Positions 34,422 through 44,800 of a DNA stretch of 64,000 bases are shown here, piece by piece. Location of the stretch: positions 1-64,000 of the forward strand of contig QJNS01000745.1 in the NCBI GenBank assembly GCA_004154925.1, in the 5' to 3' direction. Numbering within the stretch: position 1 is the stretch's first letter; the number at the start of each line of letters is the position of its first letter. A program made the position numbers and the translations under genes. This DNA comes from Monosporascus cannonballus. Lineage: Eukaryota; Ascomycota; Sordariomycetes; Xylariales. The notes beneath the pieces were generated by a model. That model saw only the letters and a list, made by a program, of their open reading frames with translations, was not told the origin of the DNA and ran no database searches.

Positions 34422-35338
34422 CTACCAACCGCCGAAATAGACTTGATTTACTTCGTCCTGTACGAGACTGAGCTTGATTAGAATGCCTAATCCGAACTCG
34501 CCGTGGTCCCGCCGCAGCAGATCTCTGAATGCGCTATTATGGAGGAACCAATCGAAGACGCAGGCCCCGAAGGCGACGAGGAGACACCTCAACTCATCTT
34601 GGCCGGGGCCCTTCGTGGCCCTGGTATTGGCGTATGCAAACCGAACTAATTCGCAAAAAGCAGTCGGAGGCATATAGGTCGAGAGGGACGAGGAGGAGGG
34701 TGCGGTGGAGCTTTCCAAGGGCCATAGCCTTGAGAGTATCGATGCAATAGCGATCAGCTAGGACATATAGCTTGGTGTGCAGAAGGAAAGAGCGTGCGTT
34801 GATGTAGAGGTTTTCTATGAAACGTTGCGACTCCGGGCAAGTATACACGACGAAGTTCTCGAGTATACAATATACGGCGGTATCTGCCTCCCGCCTTTCG
34901 TCTAGGTTGGCTCGGAAGTCCTACTCCCATTCCAGGACACTGCGCTTGGAACGGCCACGAGAATGGTCGAATGTCTCACTGCGTCTGACGTAGCTTGACC
35001 TGGCTTCCCCAACCTCTTCAGGCTCAAGAGGGGAAGTGGGCTGGTCAGGAGTAGCGTAATGGCCCGCGTAAGCGAAATGAGAGCAGGTGATGAACGTCTC
35101 TTCGTCTATATCGTCCCAGACGACTCTGCGGCCCCCAGCCTCCTTCATTGGGCCGTCGATGAGCGCATCGAAGTACGGTGAGAGGTGAGGAACGGCCCCA
35201 GAGTGGACAATGAACTCCTTTGCCTCCGGACCGACGACAAACGTGAAGAGGCTGGAATTAACGGTACTTCATGGTAGATTAGTAAGAAATAATAGGGGAA
35301 GTGGAAGGATGCGCTTACGTCGCCCACTGAGTCGCCAT
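34422..35338 (-). pseudogene. BTB/POZ domain protein, disrupted by a stop and a frameshift
   Basis: Exon 1 is 35338-35319 (MATQWAT), intron 35318-35252 (67 bp), then the second exon. It opens with a BTB fold (LFTFVVGPEAKEFIVHSGAV, LSPYFDALIDGPMKEA, DDIDEETFITCSHFAYAGHY). An in-frame TAG at 34923-34921 interrupts it, after which the same frame resumes with ENFVVYTCPESQRF and RSFLLHTKLYVLADRY. Within a T5 run near 34,665 the frame shifts by one; removing one T restores CFCELVRFAYANT and a normal C-terminus (GACVFDWFLHNSAFRDLL) ending at 34422. Fungal BTB proteins of this architecture are probable Cullin-3 or scaffold adaptors of unknown role. Two independent lesions argue for a pseudogene, although the T-run could be an assembly error. 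Confidence 0.75.
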
Positions 35339-36039
35339 GTTGAGGCCTCTTCTTCGTGGATGTGACCAGCAGATGGGGAGTGTGGTCTGTAGGAAGATGT
35401 TAGTGTTCGTGGAAGGGCTGCAAAGCATGCCATGGGTATGTAAAGTGAATGATAAGTGATGAATCTATGTGAAATATGATACCATTTTCATTAATTCCAG
35501 AGAGGGAGGAACGAACGTGGATGGGTTGTAAAGGGCGACTCACACTGGGATTCGGAGATTCGACTGTAGCCAGATGTGTCGACTGCTTTCTATGTTCAAG
35601 GTGTGCGGTGAGGTAAATGCGACTACCTAGTGCTTATAGCACCAAAGTAGGGGACAAGCCTGGGTACTTTCGTGACGTTACTAGTGTGCGGGTGTTATTG
35701 CTGGTGTTGGACTTGCTGTAGTGCCCGAGGCTGCCGGCGCGGTAGCAGAAGAAGAGGGAAAGGTGAGGGGCGAATGATTGAATACGGTCGAACAGGGTAT
35801 TTGATATTATGCGGTTTGGACTGGGATTTCGGCCTATGCAAGTGAGAATAATCGTGAGCTAAAGCTGCATGTGGTAACGCGGTCCTGTGTGGGATTGCAA
35901 TGGGAAGGGGGACTAAGTAGAATTTCACGACCGAGTAAATATGAGCACGACTTGTAGAGCAGGGTATCACAGTATTGTTGACTTATCTGTCTAAGCCAGC
36001 TGGCTCTCCTATGGTGGGTAGACCATATAGGTTTCCAAG
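35339..36039. other. upstream region of the BTB relic, no gene seen
   Basis: Minus ORF 35,695-35,970 has no recognisable domain. Probably the leader of the BTB gene plus the 3' UTR of the Rmd1-type gene. Confidence 0.5.
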
Positions 36040-37260
36040 TTAATCCGCCTTCTCACCCCATTCCTCCTTGTATACCCTTCTCAGTTCGAAGACCACCTCG
36101 ACAGCGATCAATACTATGATGATCCACTCCAACCGCGTGCTATGCCTTTCCGTCGTCATTTCCCTCAAGACGCTCACGGTCTCGTGCGCGTAGTCTATCT
36201 TCCGGTTGAGTATGGAAATGCGTGATCGCACGTCCATCTCGGCACCGATCTGGTTGTAGTAGTCCTCGAGATTCGATTCCGAATCCCAGAACATATCCGG
36301 AAGGTGATCTGTGATATCCGAATAATGGTTGAGCTGAGCTCTCAGGCTGAGCAGCTCGCCCGTCTTCTTCAGGACGAGGTTCGAGGAGAGATTGTCTTGG
36401 AGGCCGCGCTCTAGCCACTCCACCATAGTCTTCGAGCCTTGGAAATACTCCATAAGGCTGGTCTCTAAGACTGCCAACTTGGGGCTCCTCGCTAATCCGC
36501 TGGAGAAGGCAACCTGTGCGAACGTCGTGTCTCGCCTGTCATTCTCCGACTCCTGCTTTTTCGTGCCTAACACAACGACATTCCCCTTCATATAACTCGT
36601 ATCTCGTGACGCATCTGTAACGAACTCGAGGTCTTCCACCTCCATGCGGTCGATATGGGGGTTCTCAGCAGCTCGAATCAACTGCTTTGTCGCAAGCGTC
36701 TCGAGTGTGTCTGCGGGTACGGACCATGATACCACAGTTCCGTATGGGAAGACGAATATGTCACCATTGCTGACGCCTCTCGCATGAACGACCGCCATGG
36801 GGTCGAAATTCGTCCCGTCCGGATCTAGCTCGAATCCGTGATAGCGGAGAATCTCCTGTACAGCGTCCATGTCGAACTCACGAGCGACGCATATAGCACT
36901 GATGGTCCGTCTATAGTCGATTCCAGATGGAGGTCTCGGCGATTTGGTGATACGAACTGGCTGCTTCGTCATGGTCCCCAGGCGCAAGCTTTTCGATGCC
37001 GCTGCCGTCCTTGGGGGTTTCCGCTTGGACGCGGGTGAGGGTTTGGCCTGTGACTGAGCTTCGGATTGGGCGGCGAAATTTCCTGCGTCATCCACTTTTT
37101 CGTTATTTGATAGCAGTTGGTTCGAGGTGAAGAAGTTGCGCCTCCGAGGCGACAATGCCAGTGAAGTCTGGTGAAAACATCGTTGGGGCCGCGGGGCGAA
37201 GGCTCTGGTGTGAAATTTCCTGTTCGCAATTGCCGCTACCTTTCGCCAGGATGCGCGCAT
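36040..37260 (-). CDS. Rmd1/Mrx10-type (DUF155) mitochondrial inner-membrane protein, 406 aa
   Basis: Intronless. The Arg-rich N-terminus (MRASWRKVAAIANRKFHTRAF, then RRRNFFTS) is a strong mitochondrial presequence. The DUF155 domain covers roughly residues 115-370: ISAICVAREFDMDAVQEIL, GDIFVFPYGTVVSWSVP and LAVLETSLMEYFQGSK. Next come the coiled LEDYYNQIGAEMDVRSRI region and a C-terminal membrane helix (LEWIIIVLIAVEVVFELRR) with a basic tail. Yeast YDR282C/Mrx10 and human RMND1 share this layout; RMND1 is known to anchor or support mitochondrial translation at the inner membrane. The paralogues Rmd1 and Rmd8 lack the presequence, so I favour Mrx10/RMND1. It is divergent from the PPR-like gene across 0.9 kb. 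Confidence 0.85.
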   Translation of the reverse strand: MRASWRKVAAIANRKFHTRAFAPRPQRCFHQTSLALSPRRRNFFTSNQLLSNNEKVDDAGNFAAQSEAQSQAKPSPASKRKPPRTAAASKSLRLGTMTKQPVRITKSPRPPSGIDYRRTISAICVAREFDMDAVQEILRYHGFELDPDGTNFDPMAVVHARGVSNGDIFVFPYGTVVSWSVPADTLETLATKQLIRAAENPHIDRMEVEDLEFVTDASRDTSYMKGNVVVLGTKKQESENDRRDTTFAQVAFSSGLARSPKLAVLETSLMEYFQGSKTMVEWLERGLQDNLSSNLVLKKTGELLSLRAQLNHYSDITDHLPDMFWDSESNLEDYYNQIGAEMDVRSRISILNRKIDYAHETVSVLREMTTERHSTRLEWIIIVLIAVEVVFELRRVYKEEWGEKAD

Positions 37261-38163
37261 TGTGAATCCCGGAAGGCCATCGAATTGGCCGCACGTGGGG
37301 GTTTATAGTTGAGGTTTCGGTTCCTGGAAACTACGGGCTGTATGGCGATGTCATTGGCATGATTTTAGTAAAATCCCATACCGAGGCTTATGCACATACC
37401 TACCTGCCTACCTACATACCTTAGGTGGGCAGTGGGAAACCGGCGGGGTACAAGGCTACCCAGGTACCTAGTAACCACTACGTTAAGTACGGCCTCAGCT
37501 CCTTAGTGAGCGGGCCCTACTACGGTATCAGGCAAAATATTTAACACACTGTCAGGTACCAGTGGGCGGCGCTAGTAGTCAGGCTACCCAAATTAAGTGT
37601 AGCCTTTCCGTGGGTCAACCATAGGCACCCGCGAAGAATTGCAATACACTAATCCAAGGACGGTTAGTACCGATGGGTCTTCTAGCCCACACACCTATCC
37701 CCAGTGTGATTAAAGTTACCCATAACACCATAGTAGTAAGTAACCTTGGAAGCTGGTTGGTTATCACCGGTACCTTCAGCTACCGGCACTATCTTTGTCG
37801 CTCTGGTTCTTATCGCTGTTATCGTCACGATAAGCCTTCTTAGAGCTGTTGCATTAATTAATGTCTTAACCTACCTCGCCTGTCTTCTCAAGGTTCCAAC
37901 ATCTCATTTATGATACTTCTCGCTGGGCGTTTCCAGCGATATTATTTTTTTGATCTCTACCCAGGTAACATGGTGCTTATTGCCTATGGGAGAGTTCCGC
38001 GTTTCTGCTCATCAAAATGAATCATGCTCAGATCGTGGCCTACATACGAATGTGCGCCATAGCATCCGATGAGGTCTTATTTAGTCGACATGTAACCTCC
38101 TTCTTAGTCAATCGACTAGATTACATTTGAAATCTTTCGTCTACACTCCAACAGGTTCACAAG
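37261..38163. promoter_or_regulatory. shared divergent promoter region of two mitochondrial-type genes
   Basis: A 903-bp spacer between the start codons of the Rmd1/Mrx10-type gene (-) and the PPR-like gene (+). It contains short CTAC/TACC repeats near 37,395-37,428 and several GGTACC-like palindromic hexamers, which are common in this genome. No ORF of note. Shared regulation is inference from arrangement only. Confidence 0.4.
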
Positions 38164-40827
38164 ATGCCTACGCCAGCAGCAGCGGCGGCTGCGTGTGGTT
38201 CTGGCAGCTTCTGGGTCTCTCCAGAATCAGTACGCCGTACCCTGTCGCGAATAACCACCTCTAGACTACAGCGATCTCCAAGACTCCCGACCTCTCTGTC
38301 GCCTAATCGAATACTGGCGCTGCGCCTAAGGAGCAAGAAAGAGGACCAGAGGAGACGTTATGCCCCGCTATTCAAGACCGCAGCCCAGCAGAAGCATGAG
38401 AGGCTTCCGCTTCTCACGTTTCAAGCCTTTTTGAGGAAAAATACCTTTCCAGATGAGAAATATTTGGTGGAAACGATGGACAAATCCCACTTGGCCGAAT
38501 GGAGAGACCGGTTAAGAAGTGTCGCTTCACGGGGTTGGTCTGAGCAAGATATTGACCATTGGGTGTGGATATTATCTGCTGAAGACGGGGATGCTCGGGT
38601 CCAGCGCTTCGTCTCAACGAAACGACCAATACCCCCCTTTTTGCTCTTGGTGCTCTTGAGAAGCGATGAAATCTTTCGCCGGGCAGAATCTTTGTTATCC
38701 CTTATCAACTTTGTATGGAATGAGTATCGCAACCCCCAATCCGAAGTGTCATCTGCCCAAAACGGCATGAATGGCTTTCGCTCCCAGGAGGCACTATCGG
38801 TGGACGAATACCTCATCTTCCTCCGCCGCGTTGTTTATCACGTGCAGCGGCTGTGGCCCCAGTCCATCGTTACGGTGGCCCGGCTGACGGCTGATTACAT
38901 AAGGAACATACCCCTGGAACCAAAAGCTCGAGGCGTTCGCCGCGACGGCTACACGAACCGGTGCTTAGTGTTCAATACATCGTTACTGCTATTTAAGAGA
39001 CCTGCAAACTTCGAGCCTGTCGCGAATATGGAATTCAATTGGCGCGCGCAGAAGGTCTTGTTGGCCCTGTCCGACAACCTAGACCGACGCCTCGCCATAA
39101 ACAAGCTCAGTTTCCGAGCTATTCGACAGGTCATGATTGGCCTGAAACGATCTGCCGAGGAGAGGTGGGTGGCGATGCGGTATGCAAAGACTTGGCCACC
39201 ATACCGACAGGACTTTGACGGATTAGATGCGAAGAGGACGCCAGAAGATGATTATTCGCGAAGTGTGAAGGCCGGCATCCTGATGAAGCAGGAGGGATAT
39301 ACCGAGGATGATTATGACCGAGCATTAGATACCCTCGGGGGCACATCTGCTGAGTCTCCAACCATACAGACGCGCAGTCTGCCCCCTAAGGAATGGAAGG
39401 GCGACAAGGAAAAGTGGAATTTCTTCAACCGGTGGGGAATGAAGATCCGGGCGACCCGTAACGTCAATGAAGCTTGGAGTGTCTTCACGACATTTTCAGA
39501 TATTACCCCCAACTTCCAGGTCTACGGTGAGATGTTCCTCAAGCTCCAGGCTCGGGAATTGCATGAAGAAGCGGACCTGCTTCCTGGCGATTCGCGAGAG
39601 ACATTTCCCGTCCATCATAATAACCTTAGCGAGTATGAACTCGCTAGACAGTCGCCGCCGACGGTTGCGGAACTCTACGATCAGATGATCAGCCGCGGCA
39701 TCAAGCCAGAGGGATATTGCCTCTATGCTCTGGTCCGTAACGCGCGGACTATACAAGATGGACTCCGCTATCTGCGAGACAGTTCCCTCGACCCTGTCAG
39801 CGTCAACTCACTAGCATTATTCAAGATGCCATCTCATCAAGCGCTCCGGCGCATTCCCCTCCTGGCATTTAATAGCTATATTCAGCTTCTCTGCAGGCTA
39901 CAGCCGGATCGGCGGGGCCGGCAGAAGTTTCATACCGAGGAAATATATCGAATACGTCATGCTATCGCATTGGTCAAGGAGAGACTGACACCCTACACGA
40001 CAGAAGGCGCAACGTTTCGGCCGCCCTGGCACGCAGTGTTTAGGGCTCTAGCGAGGCCTAACATCTGTCTTACAAACGGCGGGCAAGCAGAAGACGACGC
40101 CGAGGCGCTGCGGACCTCTACCGATCTGCTGTCCAGTGTAGTCACGACTGTCGGAATGGATCCCGAGATCTTTAAATACTATTGCCGTACGATACAGAAG
40201 GTTGCCCTGTCCCGACTTGCCTCGCTACAGAGCTCCACGGAGAACCCCTACTCACAAGGGTTTGCGGCTGCTGCAGCGGGAGAACACGCACCTCTTGTGA
40301 CAGGACGGCAAGACGTTCTGAGGGAGCTCAAAGCATTCTTCAACAAGTTGGTAGCAACCGTGGAACAAGCAGGAGGGCTCGAGGCGCCGACCTTTCTGCA
40401 CAACATCGGTCCCGTGCACCTACACACATACGTTCGCACGCTCGCCTTCCTCGAGGACACGGACGGCATGGTGGACGTGATGCGGTGGATGTTCCGTAAC
40501 CGGAGCTACCTGGACTGGGAGGCGGAGAGGAAGAGCAGCCGTGGCCCGGCGCTGATCGCGAAGACCCTCTGCGCCTTTCAGGCGTTCGCCGGGCCGCAGC
40601 TCAGCGCCGAGCAGGCGAACGAGATGGCGCGCCACATGGACGCCGTCGCGGAGGCCGGCGGGAACTGGAGGTGGCCCACCCCGGAGGAGGTGGACCGGTA
40701 CGTCCACTCGGACCTGCGCGGCGGCTCGTCGCGACTCCGGCAGAGGTACCTGGCGCGCTGGTGGCAGAACGCGTTAGAGAACAATGAATTCGGTGATGGT
40801 CATGTGGACCGGGTGGCTATTGAGTGA
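38164..40827 (+). CDS. large PPR-like mitochondrial protein, 887 aa
   Basis: A single open frame. The first 60 residues are Ala-, Arg- and Ser-rich with no acidic residues (SVRRTLSRITTSRLQRS), a typical mitochondrial presequence. The remainder is helical, with PPR-like units around residues 500-540 (ELYDQMISRGIKPEGYCLYAL) and 430-460 (NEAWSVFTTFSDITPNFQVYG). A C-terminal block has Trp-rich helices (DGMVDVMRWMFRNRSYLDWE). PPR proteins bind organellar RNA base by base and control its processing or translation. The specific target cannot be inferred. I do not recognise a named orthologue, and sequence drift is normal for this class. Its divergent neighbour is also mitochondrial. Confidence 0.8.
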   Translation: MPTPAAAAAACGSGSFWVSPESVRRTLSRITTSRLQRSPRLPTSLSPNRILALRLRSKKEDQRRRYAPLFKTAAQQKHERLPLLTFQAFLRKNTFPDEKYLVETMDKSHLAEWRDRLRSVASRGWSEQDIDHWVWILSAEDGDARVQRFVSTKRPIPPFLLLVLLRSDEIFRRAESLLSLINFVWNEYRNPQSEVSSAQNGMNGFRSQEALSVDEYLIFLRRVVYHVQRLWPQSIVTVARLTADYIRNIPLEPKARGVRRDGYTNRCLVFNTSLLLFKRPANFEPVANMEFNWRAQKVLLALSDNLDRRLAINKLSFRAIRQVMIGLKRSAEERWVAMRYAKTWPPYRQDFDGLDAKRTPEDDYSRSVKAGILMKQEGYTEDDYDRALDTLGGTSAESPTIQTRSLPPKEWKGDKEKWNFFNRWGMKIRATRNVNEAWSVFTTFSDITPNFQVYGEMFLKLQARELHEEADLLPGDSRETFPVHHNNLSEYELARQSPPTVAELYDQMISRGIKPEGYCLYALVRNARTIQDGLRYLRDSSLDPVSVNSLALFKMPSHQALRRIPLLAFNSYIQLLCRLQPDRRGRQKFHTEEIYRIRHAIALVKERLTPYTTEGATFRPPWHAVFRALARPNICLTNGGQAEDDAEALRTSTDLLSSVVTTVGMDPEIFKYYCRTIQKVALSRLASLQSSTENPYSQGFAAAAAGEHAPLVTGRQDVLRELKAFFNKLVATVEQAGGLEAPTFLHNIGPVHLHTYVRTLAFLEDTDGMVDVMRWMFRNRSYLDWEAERKSSRGPALIAKTLCAFQAFAGPQLSAEQANEMARHMDAVAEAGGNWRWPTPEEVDRYVHSDLRGGSSRLRQRYLARWWQNALENNEFGDGHVDRVAIE

Positions 40828-41833
40828 TTGTGTACGTATATAGAGCATCTAAGCAATATACCCCGGTATAGACATACGCTCATGCGAAGGAATTAGATAA
40901 AATTCAAAGAGTTAACGTTAAAGGAAAGTGGCACCTGCATCCCTGAGTCTTGTAGTTTGTATACTACTTAGTAAGCGGAGGAAGGAGGAACTGGTGGCCC
41001 TCCCTCCAGAGTCCCGGCGTTCCCGCTCGCGCCGCATTCAGGATCTGCTCCACAAAGACCCCCCTGATCTCTACAGCTTAGACTAAAGTGAGAACGGTTG
41101 GCTATGCAGGATTCGTCCCACCTTGACGCGAAATCCAGGAACTCAATTGGGCAATTCAGGTCGTCATCATCTGAACACGGCAACGTGTTGAACCAGGGAT
41201 TTCACGTTTCCAACTCCACTTGCTTTCTTTTCACGTCGCGGTTCCACGTCACGAAAACGATGCTCTATACAATATCCCATCCCTTGCGCAAACCGCTACA
41301 GGGGTTTGCCCATGTCCATGACCTTGAAATTGGTCAGGCCTGGGGAGGCAGTCCTACTTTGGCAGCTTGGTTTACTTTACATCGTGAATTTATCTTCCTT
41401 GGTGTAGTTCGTGGTGATAGAGGCTCTTCCACCACGCCTGGAAACTGCGGCTCATATCCTGGCCCACCCGTCCTCGCTTCCTCTTCGGGGTGATGAAGTG
41501 AGAGTGATATGGCTCCACAACTCTGTGTCTCCTTTCCATCCGTATCTCTTTATGGTTTGCACAAGACACCCGCACCAGTCAGCTATGCTTGCGTGTCACG
41601 TCACTGTATCTAGACGGCCCGCGTGAAGCACGCCACTCACGCCAAATCGCTTCCTGATCGCCGACTCCGCAACACAATACCTCACTTCCAACTTCGGCGA
41701 TCCAGGCAAGTTACGGCATGGGCGGATCTTGTGTGTTAATGAAGCTCTGTACGATCTGCTCATCCTCTTCTGTAGGAAACCACCCAAGACACCCCCTCTT
41801 GGACGTCGTCTAGTCAGTGGACTAGGAGATACC
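40828..41833. other. spacer and leader of the DNA methyltransferase gene
   Basis: No gene seen. The reading frame of the methyltransferase is open back to about 41,729 but without an ATG. A tctgtag acceptor-like site at about 41,775 leaves room for a leader or upstream exon. Confidence 0.5.
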
Positions 41834-44800
41834 ATGGATAGACGGGCCCATTTGTCGAATGGACAACGAGCTTCGGTCTTAACGGTCTACCGGCAAGAAG
41901 TCGCCAATTTAGAGTCGGTCAGCTCCGGGCCACTCCTGTGCGACGATACGGATATTTTCAGCGTGCATGTCGACGTTGATTCTTTTGAGACGCATGCTAG
42001 GACCCCGTCCCGGAGTCTTAGTTCGCCAAGTGAACTCGAGGATGTAGACGATGGGGATGTCTTGACGGCAGGAGGTCTTGACCTTAAGGCTCTTCAAGAC
42101 AAAACACGAGAGGAGACTAGCTCGCATATTGGAGGACTTCTCCTGCCTAACCATGTATCTTTATCAACGAACGTCGAAGTGCGAATTCCCCTATCGACCC
42201 TAACACAACCCAGGTCTCTATTTGAGGGAGCCGAACCTCCTGCGCCCCAGACCACCGAAGCAAGGGCTGTGGCCGTTCTATTTGATGCGCTGAAGTCGCG
42301 AGGGCCGATTGAAGGCGACGACTTTTTGGAGTTTGATCTAGACGATTTCTCCATATATATCGACGCGCCTCAGTACCCTAACGAACTAAGGCCCCTACAG
42401 CATCTCAATAAGGCTGATCGTTTCTTCTTCGACGGCATTCTATCTGTGGGCGATACGCGGCTGTATCTCAAGCGCGTCCCTTTCCGTGAACTGCCAGTCG
42501 GTAATTACGGTGACGAGTATCATTCCGCGGGGGATCGGATCTGGATAAGGTCTATCCTCAACGAACTTCCAAAGAAGGAAATCTACTACAGACTGAAGTC
42601 ACCGTCGGTCGAATACGCCAGATATTATACCCCCTTCTTATGGATTGCGGACTTAGCCAAGCATGTCATCGATTACTGTGAATATCTACGGACGACCGAC
42701 CGCCGAGCTGTGTTATACGATTTCAAATCCCGCTTCAGTATATGGATTCTGCGAAAGCATCGGAAATCCAAAGGCTTTCGAAAATGGTACGAGGCGCATG
42801 GAGACGACGATTTTCGAGGTGCAATCGTTGCCAATATCACCTATATCTGGCGGGAAGCTTATGGCTTGGACCCCAAAAGCGCCACTTATCATCGCTTTTG
42901 GAGAGAGACTATATCACTTGACCGGTATCTCTCTAATCTTGCATTCGCTGACAAGTCGTCTGACCGAGACGGCCATGCTGGAACACCAAGCAGAAAAGCT
43001 ACGGAGAACCAAAGGGTCCCCAAGACAACTGTGACTACCTATATTCACGACCTTTTCCGCCACATGAGCTTTGGGAAAGTCCTTGAGAGTGTAGAACCGT
43101 CTACGGAAGTCAAAAAATGTCAAGAAGCGGTCATGAAGCATTCTACTGTACGAAGCACGCCATCGCAAATGGATGATGGCGAACGGCACAGTTCAGGCGG
43201 CATAGTTCTCGTCGAGTCTATCAAATGCGGCGATGTGGTTTCAACTTCGCCTGATGACGCGAAAAGAACTACGACGAGGTGGAAAGTAGAGACGTCAGTC
43301 CATCATGATGATCAATATGTCTGGTATGGCCTGGTACAGCAGATCCACCAAACGGCAAGAGGAAAACGCACTTTTGATGTCATATGGATGTACCATCCGA
43401 GAGATACCCCCTGCGCGAAGATGAAGTACCCATGGAAGAATGAGCTCTTCTTGTCTGATAACTGCACTTGTCATAGCGATGTTGCTAAGGTTAGAGAAGA
43501 AGATATCATCTCTACCCATACCGTCGACTGGTTCGGAACCCCGCCCACGTCGGGCAATCTTTTCGTACGTCAAACGTATCTCTGTGATGAGCAGCGATGG
43601 GTTACGCTGCAGCACGAACACATGAAGTGCGAGGGCAAGGGTTTGTCCAGTCAATCTGAAGAGCTTGAGGTTGGCGATGCGGTTCTCGTCCAGACTCAAT
43701 CAACATCTCTTGACTTGGAGAACTTTATGATCGAGGCGTTCTTCATCAGAGGGACGAAGAAGTTTGTCCGGCTACGGAGACTTTTGCGACGGAGACTTGT
43801 TGACCCTGGCGCCCCCAAGTCACCGCTGAACGAACTCGTTTATTCCGAAAGGCTCGTTGAGATAGAAGCCAAGAGTATTGCTCGAAGATGCCTGGTCAGG
43901 GCTTTCCACACCGGCGAGAGGATTCCAGCCCCTTATGGCCGTAACGGAACAGGTGACGCGTTCTTCATTACGCACCAAGAGTTGGCCACGGGGGATGGCA
44001 AGACAAGATTCGTGCCCGTTGGCCCTGACACACTCAGTCTGTTACGGCAGGGCTTCAACCCGAATTGCACTGCCAAGTCGGAGAGACTGCAAGGTCTTGA
44101 TCTCTTCTGTGGCGGTGGAAATTTTGGACGCGGTCTGGAAGATGGCGGCGCTATCGAGATGCGATGGGCCAACGACATCTGGGGGGAGGCTATCCATACC
44201 TACATGGCCAATACCACGCCCGGCACATGCACGCCGTTTCTCGGCTCTGTCGACGACTTGTTGCGCCAAGCTTTGCTAGGCGGTACGAAAGCGCCACGGC
44301 CGGGAGAAGTCGATTTCATATCTGGTGGATCGCCCTGTCCGGGGTTTTCATTGTTGACATGCGATAAGACGACCGACAAGCAGCGAAAGAATCAGTCGCT
44401 CGTTGCCTCTTTCGCTTCTTATGTTGACCTGTATCGCCCTCACTACGGTTTGCTCGAAAACGTCATCCAAATGGTCCAGTCGAAACACAACCGCGATGAA
44501 TGCGTCTTCTCCCAGCTTGTCAGCGCTATCGTCGGCCTAGGGTATCAGACGGAGATTCTCTTTCTCGATGCGTGGTCATTCGGAGCCTCGCAGTCCCGGA
44601 GTCGCGTGTTTCTTATGTTCACGGCACCTGGTCTTCGGGTTCCCAAAGCCCCGATACCAACACATTCGCGTCCTGACGTGCCACGACGTAAGCTTGGGTT
44701 GATGTCTAATGGACAAAGCTTCAGCCAACGTGAGCACCTGCCAACACCATTCAAATTTGTGAGTGCCATGGAAGCGACAGGTGATCTACCCGATATCCAG

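Noticed and set aside
34882..34923. A 41-nt intron starting GTAGGA that would remove the BTB stop
   Set aside because: It is shorter than any other intron here and its length is not a multiple of three, although upstream and downstream blocks share one frame; removing it would break the frame.
41729..41833. N-terminal extension of the DIM-2 frame
   Set aside because: The extension begins at TTG, contains no ATG, and ATG 41,834 has a good context.
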